From contig NZ_CP027666.1 of assembly GCF_003008535.1 (NCBI RefSeq), forward strand, positions 3,771,501 through 3,835,500: 64,000 nt of DNA. Reading direction: 5' to 3'. This DNA is from Ottowia oryzae (GTDB lineage: Bacteria > Pseudomonadota > Gammaproteobacteria > Burkholderiales > Burkholderiaceae_C). Positions 32,850 through 42,084 of the stretch are shown here, piece by piece (position 1 is the stretch's first letter; every line of letters begins with the position of its first letter). The notes below the pieces were generated by a model. That model had not been told where the DNA came from and did not search any database. It saw only the letters and a program-made list of their open reading frames with translations. A program made the translations under genes and the position numbers.

Positions 32850-33698
32850 ATGACGCCCCCTACTTCACGCCGCATCGCACCCTGGCTGGCCCCGCTGGTG
32901 CTGGCGCTGCTGACGGCGTGCTCGCAGCAAGAGCTGTATGGCCAGCTGAACGAACGCCAGGCCAACGAGATGGTGGCCGTGCTGCGCAACGCCGGCCTGG
33001 AGGCCGAGAAAGCCCCCGCGCGCGACGGCAAGTCGTTCGTCGTTAACACCAGCGCCAACGATTTTTCGCGCGCCGTGGAGGTGCTGCACGCCGGCGGCTT
33101 CCCGCGCGAATCGTTCGACACGCTGGGCCAGGTCTTCAAGAAGGAAGGCTTCGTCTCGTCGCCCACCGAAGAGCGCGCCCGCTTCACGCACGCGCTGTCG
33201 CAAGAGCTGTCGAACACGCTGTCCAACATCGACGGCGTGGTGCAGGCGCGCGTGCACGTGTCGGTGCCCGAACGCAACCCGCTGGCCGACAAGCCCACGC
33301 CCGCCACGGCGTCGGTGTTCATCAAGCACCGCCCGGGCGTCGACATGAGCCAGCAGGTCGGCAAGATCAAGGGCCTGGTCGTCAACGCCATGGAAGGCCT
33401 GCCGTACGACAACGTCACCGTGGCGCTGTTCCCGGCCGAACCCATCCCGCCGGCGGCGCCGCGCTCGGCCCTGCTGGCGGCCTGGGCCAACTACGGCGCA
33501 GCGATCGTCACCGTGGCTGCCCTGGGCGTGCTGGCCGTGCTGGCCGCGCTGTTCATGGGCTGGCGCCAGCGCCGCCAGCCCGGCGGCACCGCGGGCGACC
33601 AGTTGCCCGTACCCACCACCCAAGCGGCCGCACCTGCGCGCCGCCCATCCATGCGTGCCGTGCACGCCGACGCCGCCAGAGCGGCCGCCGACAGCTGA
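32850..33698 (+). CDS. sctJ: T3SS inner-membrane ring lipoprotein SctJ
   Basis: A 282-residue lipoprotein of the YscJ/PrgK family. The lipobox LLTAC places the acylated Cys at residue 24. Ring domains follow: QELYGQLNERQANEMVAVLR, FVVNTSANDFSRAVEVLHAG, FPRESFDTLGQVFKKEGFVS, then the second domain with VQARVHVSVPERNPLADKPT and ASVFIKHRPGVDMSQQVGKI. A C-terminal membrane helix (about 205-232) and an Arg-rich cytoplasmic tail end the protein. sctK follows after 11 bases. Confidence 0.97.
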   Translation: MTPPTSRRIAPWLAPLVLALLTACSQQELYGQLNERQANEMVAVLRNAGLEAEKAPARDGKSFVVNTSANDFSRAVEVLHAGGFPRESFDTLGQVFKKEGFVSSPTEERARFTHALSQELSNTLSNIDGVVQARVHVSVPERNPLADKPTPATASVFIKHRPGVDMSQQVGKIKGLVVNAMEGLPYDNVTVALFPAEPIPPAAPRSALLAAWANYGAAIVTVAALGVLAVLAALFMGWRQRRQPGGTAGDQLPVPTTQAAAPARRPSMRAVHADAARAAADS

Positions 33699-33709
33699 GG
33701 CCCCAGCGC

Positions 33710-34342
33710 ATGCCGGGCACCGATTCCCCTTCGCCCGCCGACGCCCGCACGCGCCGCGCCGAGCGCCTGGCCGTGGCCCGCGCCCTGCAAGCCGCGCCGC
33801 TGGCTTGGGCCGCCATCGACGCCTGCCCCGCCTGGGTGGCGCTGCCCAAGGCTGAGCAGGATCTGCTGGCCGCCCATGCAGGCGCATGGTGGCTGGCCGC
33901 CTCGCTGCGCGCGTGTATCGACGGCAAGCGCCTGCAGCGCGTGTGCGATTTGCTGGGCGAGCAGCGCCTGACCGCCTTGCGCGACGCCCCGCTGGTGGCC
34001 CGCGCCGAGGTTCTGGGCCACATGCCCCGCCCCACCCTGCCCCCGGCAGACGAGCTGGCGCCGCATCTGCTGGCCTGCGGACGCGCCCTGCTGGCCTGGA
34101 GCCTGCCGCCCGCCGTGCGCGGCCCTGCGTTGCGCCACCTGGGCTGGCCCGCCACCCAAGGCGGCGACACCAGCGCCTTCGTCACCTATGCCGATTGGGC
34201 GCAGCGCAGCATCGCCGCCACCCTGGCCGATTCCGCGCCCACCCCCACCGCAGGTGCGCTACCCGACACTCCGGCGGACGACGATGAGGCCATGGCCCCC
34301 ACCGTGTCGCTCAACGCCCGCATCGACCCCATCGCCACATGA
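33710..34342 (+). CDS. sctK: T3SS sorting platform protein SctK
   Basis: A 210-residue Ala/Leu-rich soluble protein. It is identified mainly by position between sctJ and sctL, as in Ysc-type operons, and by the helical pattern (RLQRVCDLLGEQRLTALRDA, PAVRGPALRHLGWP). SctK bridges the SctD ring and SctQ. Sequence conservation in this family is low. Its stop overlaps the sctL start by 4 bases (ATGA). Confidence 0.75.
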   Translation: MPGTDSPSPADARTRRAERLAVARALQAAPLAWAAIDACPAWVALPKAEQDLLAAHAGAWWLAASLRACIDGKRLQRVCDLLGEQRLTALRDAPLVARAEVLGHMPRPTLPPADELAPHLLACGRALLAWSLPPAVRGPALRHLGWPATQGGDTSAFVTYADWAQRSIAATLADSAPTPTAGALPDTPADDDEAMAPTVSLNARIDPIAT

Positions 34343-35046
34343 GCTACTTGCTGGCCCTGCTCCAACGGCCCGAACTCACGGTGGCCACCACCCATGCCGT
34401 GGTGCCGCCCCAAGACCTGCCGCCCTTGCAGGATGCGCTGGCCCTGGCCGACCAGCTTTCGGCGCTGCTCGCCAGCCAGCACGAAGCGGTGGCCCGCGCC
34501 CAGGCCGAAGGCCGCGCCAGCGGAGAAGCGGCGGGCTTTGCCGCCGGCCAGACCCGAGCCCTCGACGAAGGGGCGCACACACTGGCCGAACAGCTGCAGC
34601 GCATCGCGGCAGAACAAGCCGCCCAGCGCGAAGAGCTGCGGCACGCACTGGTGGCGCTGGCCGCCGGCATGGTGCGCCGCATGGCGGCCGATCTGGCGCC
34701 CGCCCAGGTGCTGGCCGCATTGGCTGAGCGCGCATTCGACCACGTCGTGCCGCCGCAACCCGTGCGCCTGCGCCTGCCGCCCGCGCAGGTAGACGCCGTG
34801 CGCGCCCAACTGGCCCTGCGTGAACTCGCCCTGCCCGTGCAGTGCACCGCCGACGACAGCCTGCACGGCCTGGACTGCGTGGTGGAATCGTCCGCCGGCA
34901 GCTTGCTGGCCGGGCTGGACGCGGTGCTGGAGCAAACCAGCCAGGCGCTGGCCACCAGCCTGCGCACGTCCCCCGGCGAAGGCGCACAAGGCGGCACCGA
35001 AGCAGCGCCCACCCGCCCCGCCACTGAACCGCTGGGCCAAGCATGA
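34339..35046 (+). CDS. sctL: T3SS ATPase regulator SctL
   Basis: A 235-residue FliH/YscL-type stator. It has an N-terminal variable region, a long helical stalk rich in Ala/Glu/Gln (about 35-105, EAVARAQAEGRASGEAAGFA; RIAAEQAAQREELRHALVAL) and a C-terminal globular part with VQCTADDSLHGLDCVVESSA and LLAGLDAVLEQTSQAL. SctL holds the ATPase and links it to SctQ. It overlaps both neighbours by 4 bases. Confidence 0.9.
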   Translation: MSYLLALLQRPELTVATTHAVVPPQDLPPLQDALALADQLSALLASQHEAVARAQAEGRASGEAAGFAAGQTRALDEGAHTLAEQLQRIAAEQAAQREELRHALVALAAGMVRRMAADLAPAQVLAALAERAFDHVVPPQPVRLRLPPAQVDAVRAQLALRELALPVQCTADDSLHGLDCVVESSAGSLLAGLDAVLEQTSQALATSLRTSPGEGAQGGTEAAPTRPATEPLGQA

Positions 35047-36374
35047 GCACACCGCCCGCCCGCCCCCTGCTCGACCCGCGCCTGCTGGACACGCTGCAGG
35101 CGCTGCAGCCCGCCGTGGCGCGCGGCCGCGTGGTGCAGGCGCTGGGCACCACGCTGCGCGTCAGCGGCCTGCGCGCGCACATCGGCCAGCAATGCCTGAT
35201 CCGCGACCCGGCGCGCCCGCAGGCCACGCCGCTGCGCGCCGAAGTGGTGGGCCTGCGCGAGCACGAAGCCATCCTGGTGCCGCTGGGCCACCTGCAAGGC
35301 GTGTCGATGGGGGCCGAGGTTGAGATCATCGAGCGCGGCGCCCTCGTCCCCGTGGGCCAGGGCCTGCTGGGCCGCGTGCTGGACGCATTTGGCGAACCCC
35401 TGGACGGCCAGCCCCTGCCCGCCAACACCGCGCTGCGGCCTTTTCAATCCGAGCCGCCCAACCCCCTGACCCGCCGCCCTGTCGAGCAGCCCTTCATCAC
35501 CGGCGTGCGCGCGATCGACGGCCTGCTCACCGTGGGCGAAGGCCAGCGCCTGGGCGTCTTCGCCATGGCCGGCGGCGGCAAATCCACGCTGCTGGGCATG
35601 CTGGCGCGCCAGGCGCAAAGTGACGTGAACGTGATCGCGCTGGTGGGCGAACGCGGCCGCGAGGTGCGGGAATTCCTCGAAGACAGCCTGGGCCCGGAAG
35701 GCATGGCCCGCTCGGTGGTGGTGGTGTCCACCTCCGACCGCCCTGCCATGGAACGCCTGCGCGCCGCGCAAACCGCCACGGCCATCGCCGAGAGCTTTCG
35801 CGCCCAGGGCCAGCGCGTGCTGCTGATGATGGATTCGGTCACCCGCTACGCCCGCGCGCTGCGCGAAATCGGCCTGTCGGTGGGCGAACCCGCCGTGCGC
35901 CGCGGCTTTCCGCCCAGCGTGTTTGCCGAGCTGCCCCGCCTGTTCGAGCGCGCCGGTAACGACGCGCACGGCAGCATCACCGCCTTCTACACCGTGCTGG
36001 CCGAGGACGAAGACGGCTCTGACCCCGTGGCTGAGGAAACCCGCTCCATCCTCGACGGGCACATCGTCCTGTCGCGCCAGCTGGGCCAGGCCGGGCACTA
36101 CCCCGCCATCGACGTGCTGGCCAGCGCCAGCCGCGTGTTCAACCGCGTCACTGGCCCGGACCACCAGGAAGCCGCCCTGCGCGTGCGCGCCCTCATGGCC
36201 AAGCACGAAGAAATCCGCTTCCTGCTGCAAGTGGGCGAATACGCCCCCGGCAGCGACCGCCTGGCCGACGACGCCATCGCCGCCCAGCCCGCGCTGCAGG
36301 CCCTGCTGCGCCAGCGCCCCGACGAAGCCAGCGACATTGGCCACACGCTGTCGCTGCTCGGCCAGTTCGCCTAG
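35043..36374 (+). CDS. sctN: T3SS ATPase SctN
   Basis: A 443-residue ATPase that strips chaperones and unfolds substrates. Walker A AGGGKST at 176-182; VIALVGERGREVREFLEDSL; Walker B region VLLMMDSVTRYARALREIGL near 260; and AGHYPAIDVLASASRVFNRV. The N-terminal barrel and C-terminal helical domain are complete. Flagellar FliI is ruled out only by context. Overlaps sctL by 4 bases and is followed by sctO 19 bases later. Confidence 0.97.
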   Translation: MSTPPARPLLDPRLLDTLQALQPAVARGRVVQALGTTLRVSGLRAHIGQQCLIRDPARPQATPLRAEVVGLREHEAILVPLGHLQGVSMGAEVEIIERGALVPVGQGLLGRVLDAFGEPLDGQPLPANTALRPFQSEPPNPLTRRPVEQPFITGVRAIDGLLTVGEGQRLGVFAMAGGGKSTLLGMLARQAQSDVNVIALVGERGREVREFLEDSLGPEGMARSVVVVSTSDRPAMERLRAAQTATAIAESFRAQGQRVLLMMDSVTRYARALREIGLSVGEPAVRRGFPPSVFAELPRLFERAGNDAHGSITAFYTVLAEDEDGSDPVAEETRSILDGHIVLSRQLGQAGHYPAIDVLASASRVFNRVTGPDHQEAALRVRALMAKHEEIRFLLQVGEYAPGSDRLADDAIAAQPALQALLRQRPDEASDIGHTLSLLGQFA

Positions 36375-36393
36375 GGCCTGAACAACCACCACC

Positions 36394-36873
36394 ATGACCG
36401 ACCCAGGCCGCCAACTGCAAGACGCCCGCCAGCTGCAGCGCCTGCGTGAGCTGCGCGAACGCAAGGCGCTGACCGCCTTTCGCGCCGCTGAAGCCGAAGT
36501 CGCCCGCGCCCAGCAGGCGCTGGACGAGCGCCAGCGCACCATGGAACGCCTGCAGCGCGCCCGCGACGACCTCAGCCGCCGCATCGTCGGCGACTGCGCC
36601 CCGCAGATGGGCCGCCTGTCGGGCTACGTCAGCGCCACGCAGGAAGACCTGGACGAGCAGCTGGAGCGCACCGAATACGCCCTGATCGACGACGAAGAGG
36701 CCCTCAGCAACGCCCAGGCCCATGCTGCCCAGGCCCACGCCGCCTGGCTGCGCGCCGTATCACAAAGCGGCTCGGCCCAAACCCTGGTGGGCGACGCCCG
36801 CAAAGCCCTGCTGCGCGAGCGCGACCGCCGCCTGGAACGCGAAGACGCCCCCGCCCCACCCGCTTTCTTCTGA
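36394..36873 (+). CDS. sctO: T3SS central stalk protein SctO
   Basis: A 159-residue protein that is almost entirely a two-helix coiled coil (RQLQDARQLQRLRELRERKA; RAQQALDERQRTMERLQRAR; QLERTEYALIDDEEALSNAQ), the shape of SctO/FliJ, which inserts into the SctN ring and contacts SctV. Length and position after sctN fit. There is little direct sequence conservation in this family. Confidence 0.88.
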   Translation: MTDPGRQLQDARQLQRLRELRERKALTAFRAAEAEVARAQQALDERQRTMERLQRARDDLSRRIVGDCAPQMGRLSGYVSATQEDLDEQLERTEYALIDDEEALSNAQAHAAQAHAAWLRAVSQSGSAQTLVGDARKALLRERDRRLEREDAPAPPAFF

Positions 36874-36888
36874 CAGAGGAGCACCGCC

Positions 36889-37524
36889 ATGAGCCAGATC
36901 AACCAGCCCAGCACCCGCTCATCCAGCCCCAGCGAAAGCAGCCAGGGTGCGCGCCCCGTCTCAGCCGTCACCCTGCGCGCGCCCCCGCCGGTAGAAGCGC
37001 GCCAGCAGTTCGACGCCGCCATGCAACGCGCACAAGACGACGACGACCGCACCGAGCCCAAGCGCCCCACCGGCAACGCGGGCGAAACCCGCAAGCCCCA
37101 CGGCGACGACAACGACGTCGACCCCCGGGACACCCTGGGCGCCCTCGGCGCGCTGACCCCCTTCACCCACCTGCCCAACGGCCAGCTGGTACCCGGCGCC
37201 GTGGCCGGGGGCGAAGCGCTGCTGGGCGGCGCAGCCGCCCAAATCCCGGTGCCCACCAGCCGCACGGGCCTGGCCGCTGAAACCCAGGCCGGCCAAACCA
37301 TCGGCGGCGCCCGCCAATTCAGCATGAACATCGTCGCAGAACAAGCCGCCCTCACCCTGCGCATGACCCAGGCCGGCCCCGCCCACTGGCATTTGCGCCT
37401 GGCCACCGACGCCGCCACCCGCCAGCAACTGGCCCCCCACGTCGAACGCCTGCGCGACCGCCTGCGTGAACGCCAAGGCCAGCACACCGCCGACTTCGAC
37501 CTGGAAGACGACGGGACGGCGTAA
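36889..37524 (+). CDS. sctP: T3SS needle-length/substrate-switch protein SctP
   Basis: A 211-residue protein placed after sctO, where SctP/YscP/HpaP genes lie. The N-terminus is disordered (Ser, Pro, Gln, Arg; TRSSSPSESSQGARPVS). The C-terminal part (about 140-211: ALTLRMTQAGPAHWHLRLAT, PHVERLRDRLRERQGQHTAD) resembles the globular C-terminal domain that acts on SctU. A good GAGGAG ribosome site precedes the ATG. Short for a ruler protein. Confidence 0.72.
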   Translation: MSQINQPSTRSSSPSESSQGARPVSAVTLRAPPPVEARQQFDAAMQRAQDDDDRTEPKRPTGNAGETRKPHGDDNDVDPRDTLGALGALTPFTHLPNGQLVPGAVAGGEALLGGAAAQIPVPTSRTGLAAETQAGQTIGGARQFSMNIVAEQAALTLRMTQAGPAHWHLRLATDAATRQQLAPHVERLRDRLRERQGQHTADFDLEDDGTA

Positions 37525-37675
37525 GCACAGGGTTCGTCGCCGCCAGACACGCGCGCCTCACACGGTTTTTGCAAACCGCCTGATTGGCCAACGCATCACC
37601 TGTTGGGGCGTGTGCGCCGCCCCTTCAGCCATCGACGACCATGGTGGGGCAGCCGTTGAAACGCCGTGCGCACAT

Positions 37676-37725
37676 CAAAATCCATAGCTACCAGCGCACG
37701 CCCATCCTGCGCCAGAGGCTGATTT
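37676..37725. repeat. Dispersed palindromic repeat, copy 9
   Basis: AAAATCCATAGCTACCAGCGC...CTGCGCCAGAGGCTGATTT after sctP; one core arm diverged. Confidence 0.6.
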
Positions 37726-38083
37726 CGACCACCTTTTCCCAGCGAGCTCCAGCGCACGCAAGTGCAACCGGCGTTGCGTCATAACACCGGATTTCATGGC
37801 GACGGAGCATTGCGCGCTGCTGCCTTAGCAGTATCCGCGCGCCGTTCCCTGCACATCGCAGTCTTCACCCTGTGGCACCTGGCAAAGTGTCGGCACATGG
37901 CGCGGGCTGACTGGCTGAGCTCTGGTTGTTTAGTTGGGCGCGCACCCAGGCATTGCCAATGCCCACCCGGGCGACTGCCACCACCGCGCTCAACGCTGCG
38001 CGCATCAGTTGGTGCGCCGACACCCGGAATGCCCGAGACGCAGCTCGGGTCCAGCGCAGCGGATGAATCCACCTCGTAGTTCT

Positions 38084-38113
38084 CCTAGCTAGGACAGTTA
38101 CCAACTGCTAACG
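38084..38113. promoter_or_regulatory. CCTAGCTAGG / GTTACCAACTGCTAACG motif upstream of LysM gene
   Basis: A 10-base palindrome CCTAGCTAGG (38084-38093) followed by GTTACCAACTGCTAACG (38097-38113), about 100 bases before the start at 38211. It shares words with the sites before sctQ and before the 281-residue gene. The match is partial. Confidence 0.3.
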
Positions 38114-38210
38114 CTCCGTATGGCGGCTACAGGCTCGAATTGACACACTCGTGACAGGTTGGCAGGTGTACGCCAGCCTGCTTAAGTACAAGTGTCTCAG
38201 GGAGTTTTTC

Positions 38211-41200
38211 ATGCAAGTCGCCTCGAATCCAGCTGCTGGCTCTGCCTGGCCCACGCCAGCCGCCGCGCCCTCCCCGAACGCGCCGGTCGATTCGCCAGTG
38301 ATAGGTGCTGCGGCCGCATCGGTCGCGGCGCAAGCTGTTCCGTCCATCGCGGACCGCATGTTCATGCGCCAAGAGTCGCACCCCGCGCCTTCGACGCCGT
38401 GGGGCAACGCTGACTTTGCCCAGTCCCCCTCTGCCAGCCTGGCGAATGTCGGTCTGGCTGCCGCGGCATCCGTCCATGCGAGCGAGGTTGGCGCAAACAA
38501 CGGCGCGTTGCTGATGAGCAGTGGCGCCTTGAGCGCGCTGCCCATTCCACCCCACATGCGTCAGGCGATGGATGCGGTCTACGGCCTGCCGCCGCGCCGG
38601 GACGGCGAGCGCAACTTCTCTAGCGGACAAGATCTTCCGTCTGGTCAGCAGGATCCGAACGACCGCGACGCGCTACCCCGCCAAGGCGCAGAGCCTCCCT
38701 TGCCACCTGGCAAGGACGGCCATCCGCTCAGGGCGAAAGACCCCATACGGCTTCCGCCTGGTAAAGATGGCACTCCGCTACGCGTCACAGGCCCAGCTGA
38801 GCGGCCTTTCTCGCAACGTCGAGGTGCGCCAGAAACACCGGGCGCACCGGAAAACCAAGCGGCATCACCTCCAGTAGCAACTGCACAGACAAGCGCTGCA
38901 GCTGGCATTGCGCCCGCGCATCCCGTTTCCCAAACCAGTCCCAGCGCAGACCCAACGGAGATCGCAGCGCTTGAACTGTTTCTGGCTGAGCCCGCCAACA
39001 AAGAGCTCATCACCCATTTCGGCGGCGCACTCGAACCTCTGCCCACATGGACCACCGTAGGCCAAGGCATCGAAGCTCGCTATGGATCAGACCTGGGCGG
39101 TCGGCTGTATCAACTCCAGAACGCCCAGAGAGCCGTCGAAGGAGAGTTCTTCAAGGAAATGGATCGGGCCAAGCAAACCCCGCCCGCCACCGTCGCTCCT
39201 TCAACGCTGCGCAAAGACGAGGCAACGCCTGAAAGCGGCAAGGACGGCTGGGTCTATAAGGCCAGCGGCGGGATTGAGGGCGACCCGGCCAAATGGGTGT
39301 TTGACCCAGGCGCGTTCGCCAAGAGTTACGCGGCGGGCGACAGCCCTGCCCAACGCGGGCTAGCCAACGTGCACGGTGGCGACCCTATCCGGCTCGTTCC
39401 TGCGCCCGACACCGAGGTCGGTGGTGCCGACAGCTGGCAGATGTCCGGGGTGACTGTGCGACTGGGCCGCCGCGCGGAACAAGCCGAGGGCGTGACGTCC
39501 GGCGCGTTGCTGGCCAAGGATGGTTGGGTACCGTCGGGCCTAGAACGCCGGGATTTCCATCTCGACCCCAATCGGATCACCAAGCTGATCAACAACGAGG
39601 CGCTCTGGTTTGACCCCGTCCATGGCTTCACAACCGACATAGACAACCTCAAGCCCGACGCCTTGGATAAGGCAATGCCGTATATTTTTGCGGCCGCTGT
39701 CACCGCCATGACTTTTGGCGCAGGCAGCACCGTGGCAGCTGGTATTGCAGGTGCTGCCGGCGGCGGCACATCGGGCACGGTCGCACTGGGCGCGGCGACC
39801 GGTGCTGTCAGCAATGCTGCACTACAACTGGCTGCCAACGGGAAAATCAACTTCGGTCAGCTTCTACAGTCCGCTGTGGCTGGCGGCGTAACCGCTGGTT
39901 TGTCGAAACTCCCGGGTGTCGGTGAATATCTGGATCCTGCCGGCAAATCATTCGGCGGGCGTCTGATGGCGTACACCGGGCGCGCTACCGTGCAAGGCGC
40001 TATCCAAGCCGTGTCCGGCGGCAAATTCAAAGATGGTTTCGCCAGTGGCCTGATGAGCGGGCTAGCCGGTGAAGTGACAGCAAAAATCGACGCCGAAATA
40101 GCCGACATGAAAGGATTGAGCGCGACAGAGTCCAGCGCGTTGCGCCTGCTCAGCCGCGCCGCCGGCAGCGCACTGCGCGTCGTCGGAACCAACGATCCTT
40201 CCGCCGGATTCGCCAGGGACTTCTTGGGAGGGCTGATGCAAGACGCGGCAGCGTCGCACCGCCCAGCCGACCAGGTGGATGAGGCTGCTTCCCCCGACAG
40301 CGGGGCCTTACCAGCAGCATCAAACCATGGCACGTCCGCGCAAGGCGACGACCCGTCATCCATATCCACCGGTGCGCCCAACATAACTGTCGGCAAAGGC
40401 GACACGCTCGAACGCCTGGCGCGCCAACAGTACGGCGAGAACTGGCGCGCTGGCCTGACCGCCATGATGGCCGCCAATCCGGGCATCACCACCAACCGAT
40501 GGGGTAGCCCCATCATTCAGCCAGGGCAGACACTCAACACTCCGTCGCTGGATGGGTTCGAGGTTGATGCGTTGAGTCGACTCAATCAAACCGGCGGGCA
40601 GATCGTGGCCAACAACAGCCGGGGATTGGACGTACGTGCGCAATTGCAGGCTGAGCAAGCTCGCCGCGCTGCCGCGCAGCAAGCAGCGCAACGCCCGGGC
40701 GCTTCGGGGATGAGCCAGCAAGAAGCGTACGACCGCTACATGGCCTATGGCGGTCGTAGCAATGGGTACGCGAATGAAATGGGGGATGGCTACAAGCCGA
40801 CTTGGCACCAAAGCGGTGGAACTGCTGGCAGAACCAGCGTCAGGGAAGTCGTAGATCGCGCCAACGAGCTGGCCTACAGTCCTCAACTGACGAGAGAACA
40901 CTTATTGGCCGGAATGGAAGACGTCCGTACGGCGATGCGCGATACAAACTCCAACGAACAGCAACTATGGCTGCAAAGTGCGGCGTTGAGTCTGCACGTG
41001 GCGGGAGCAAGTCGAGGATTGATCGCGCCTGGCGAAACATTGAACAGCCCTGAAATGCTGGGCCTCGGGGTTACATCTGGAGCATTTGGAGGCTCAAATG
41101 CATCTACACCAATGGGCAGAGCTGGCCGCGTTGCCAGCGACACTGGAGCGAACTATCGCTCTGCATTTCGTAGTATCGACGTTGAAGAGGCGATTGCCGC

Positions 41201-41672
41201 GGGGGGCCTGACCAATAGTACTGCAGGCCTGGGATTGCGGTCGCTTGATCCAACTCGAGTGGGTTTTTCACAAAGTTGGATTTCCGCAAGAAGACCCGGC
41301 GTCGATTATAGTTTTAGCACTCTGACTGAAGGAATGGGCGCTAGTGGCTGGGTTGGAAGGCCGGTAGATGTTGTGCGCATGCCGAATGGCACACTAACCA
41401 GTATCGACAACACTAGAATTCTAGCGGCTAGACAAGCAGGCATACGGATACACGCCAACATTCGAGGCTTTGACGATCCCATTCGGGACACCTCCCGGAG
41501 GGCAGGACTTTCTGTTCAAGGTATCACTCCCGGAACGTGGGGCGAGGCAGCCCAACTTAGGATAAACGATCCGTGGCAGAACAGCACATCGAGAAATGGC
41601 CAAGTGCCCAACTGGTCCCAAAGATTTCCGACCGGATCACTTTACGACCCTAATGTTTGGAATGGCAGATAG
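38211..41672 (+). CDS. LysM-containing polymorphic-toxin-like protein, candidate T3SS substrate
   Basis: A 1,153-residue protein. Residues 1-160 are Ala/Ser/Pro-rich with no Sec signal, as in T3SS substrates. Two LPPGKDGxPLR repeats lie at about 164 and 181. The middle (about 265-480) carries a pretoxin-like region (GSDLGGRLYQLQNAQRAVEG). A Gly/Ala-rich hydrophobic segment spans about 490-640, and a LysM domain about 724-775 (ITVGKGDTLERLARQQYG). The last 140 residues (PVDVVRMPNGTLTSIDNTRI at 1051; TWGEAAQLRI at 1109) look like a polymorphic toxin tip. A strong ribosome site (AGGGAG) precedes ATG 38211. Base composition drops in the toxin tip. A SUKH-like gene overlaps the end. Confidence 0.82.
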   Translation: MQVASNPAAGSAWPTPAAAPSPNAPVDSPVIGAAAASVAAQAVPSIADRMFMRQESHPAPSTPWGNADFAQSPSASLANVGLAAAASVHASEVGANNGALLMSSGALSALPIPPHMRQAMDAVYGLPPRRDGERNFSSGQDLPSGQQDPNDRDALPRQGAEPPLPPGKDGHPLRAKDPIRLPPGKDGTPLRVTGPAERPFSQRRGAPETPGAPENQAASPPVATAQTSAAAGIAPAHPVSQTSPSADPTEIAALELFLAEPANKELITHFGGALEPLPTWTTVGQGIEARYGSDLGGRLYQLQNAQRAVEGEFFKEMDRAKQTPPATVAPSTLRKDEATPESGKDGWVYKASGGIEGDPAKWVFDPGAFAKSYAAGDSPAQRGLANVHGGDPIRLVPAPDTEVGGADSWQMSGVTVRLGRRAEQAEGVTSGALLAKDGWVPSGLERRDFHLDPNRITKLINNEALWFDPVHGFTTDIDNLKPDALDKAMPYIFAAAVTAMTFGAGSTVAAGIAGAAGGGTSGTVALGAATGAVSNAALQLAANGKINFGQLLQSAVAGGVTAGLSKLPGVGEYLDPAGKSFGGRLMAYTGRATVQGAIQAVSGGKFKDGFASGLMSGLAGEVTAKIDAEIADMKGLSATESSALRLLSRAAGSALRVVGTNDPSAGFARDFLGGLMQDAAASHRPADQVDEAASPDSGALPAASNHGTSAQGDDPSSISTGAPNITVGKGDTLERLARQQYGENWRAGLTAMMAANPGITTNRWGSPIIQPGQTLNTPSLDGFEVDALSRLNQTGGQIVANNSRGLDVRAQLQAEQARRAAAQQAAQRPGASGMSQQEAYDRYMAYGGRSNGYANEMGDGYKPTWHQSGGTAGRTSVREVVDRANELAYSPQLTREHLLAGMEDVRTAMRDTNSNEQQLWLQSAALSLHVAGASRGLIAPGETLNSPEMLGLGVTSGAFGGSNASTPMGRAGRVASDTGANYRSAFRSIDVEEAIAAGGLTNSTAGLGLRSLDPTRVGFSQSWISARRPGVDYSFSTLTEGMGASGWVGRPVDVVRMPNGTLTSIDNTRILAARQAGIRIHANIRGFDDPIRDTSRRAGLSVQGITPGTWGEAAQLRINDPWQNSTSRNGQVPNWSQRFPTGSLYDPNVWNGR

Positions 41673-42066
41673 TCCAATGACCAAAATTCAACTCTATCCA
41701 CCGCCCATGTTACCACCTGGCTTTCTTTATCCGCAGTCACTGATATCCATGGCTGAGTTGAGTAAACCTCCAGACATATATCCCTGGTGGTTTATAGACA
41801 GCACCTCGGAATTTGGCAAACTGGCATATGAATGCCGTCATCACGACGGCAGAAATCTGATACCCTTTTCCAAGGTGGATGGCGATTTGGATGACATTGC
41901 CTGTTTCGATGGCGACGACTTATCAGGCAACCCAGCCGTTCTTATGTTGATTCTGGACGGGTCAAATCGAAATTATTCATTTCAGAATTTTGATGCCTGG
42001 CTAAACTTTGCCACCGAATATTCAACCAATCTGCGAGAGTTCTTGCGTAAAAACAACCTTTATTAA
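41662..42066 (+). CDS. SUKH (SMI1/KNR4)-like immunity protein
   Basis: A 134-residue protein whose core, RNLIPFSKVDGDLDDIACFD then GDDLSGNPAVLML and SFQNFDAWLNFA, fits the SUKH/SMI1-KNR4 family, one of the largest groups of immunity proteins for polymorphic toxins. It overlaps the toxin-like gene by 11 bases if the ATG at 41662 is used; ATG 41677 (5 bases after the toxin stop) is as likely. AT-rich compared with the T3SS genes. Its task is presumably to neutralise the toxin tip encoded just upstream. Confidence 0.75.
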   Translation: MADSPMTKIQLYPPPMLPPGFLYPQSLISMAELSKPPDIYPWWFIDSTSEFGKLAYECRHHDGRNLIPFSKVDGDLDDIACFDGDDLSGNPAVLMLILDGSNRNYSFQNFDAWLNFATEYSTNLREFLRKNNLY

Positions 42067-42084
42067 ACCAACGAATTCCTCTAG

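Larger units (their letters stand above)
37525..38210. other. Long intergenic region before the LysM toxin-like gene
   Basis: 686 bases without a supported gene. It contains one dispersed repeat (37676-37725) and a motif block at 38084-38113. The open frames here are short and look random. It probably separates the T3SS operon from an independently controlled effector gene. Confidence 0.6.

Noticed and set aside
34344..36584. A 746-codon minus-strand frame across sctL-sctN-sctO
   Set aside because: Mirror of GC-rich coding sequence; composition dominated by Ala/Arg/Gly/His without any recognisable family.
37762..38079. A 105-codon frame in the gap before the LysM gene
   Set aside because: Arg/Ser/Pro-rich, no ribosome site, and overlaps equally long frames in other directions; typical chance frame.
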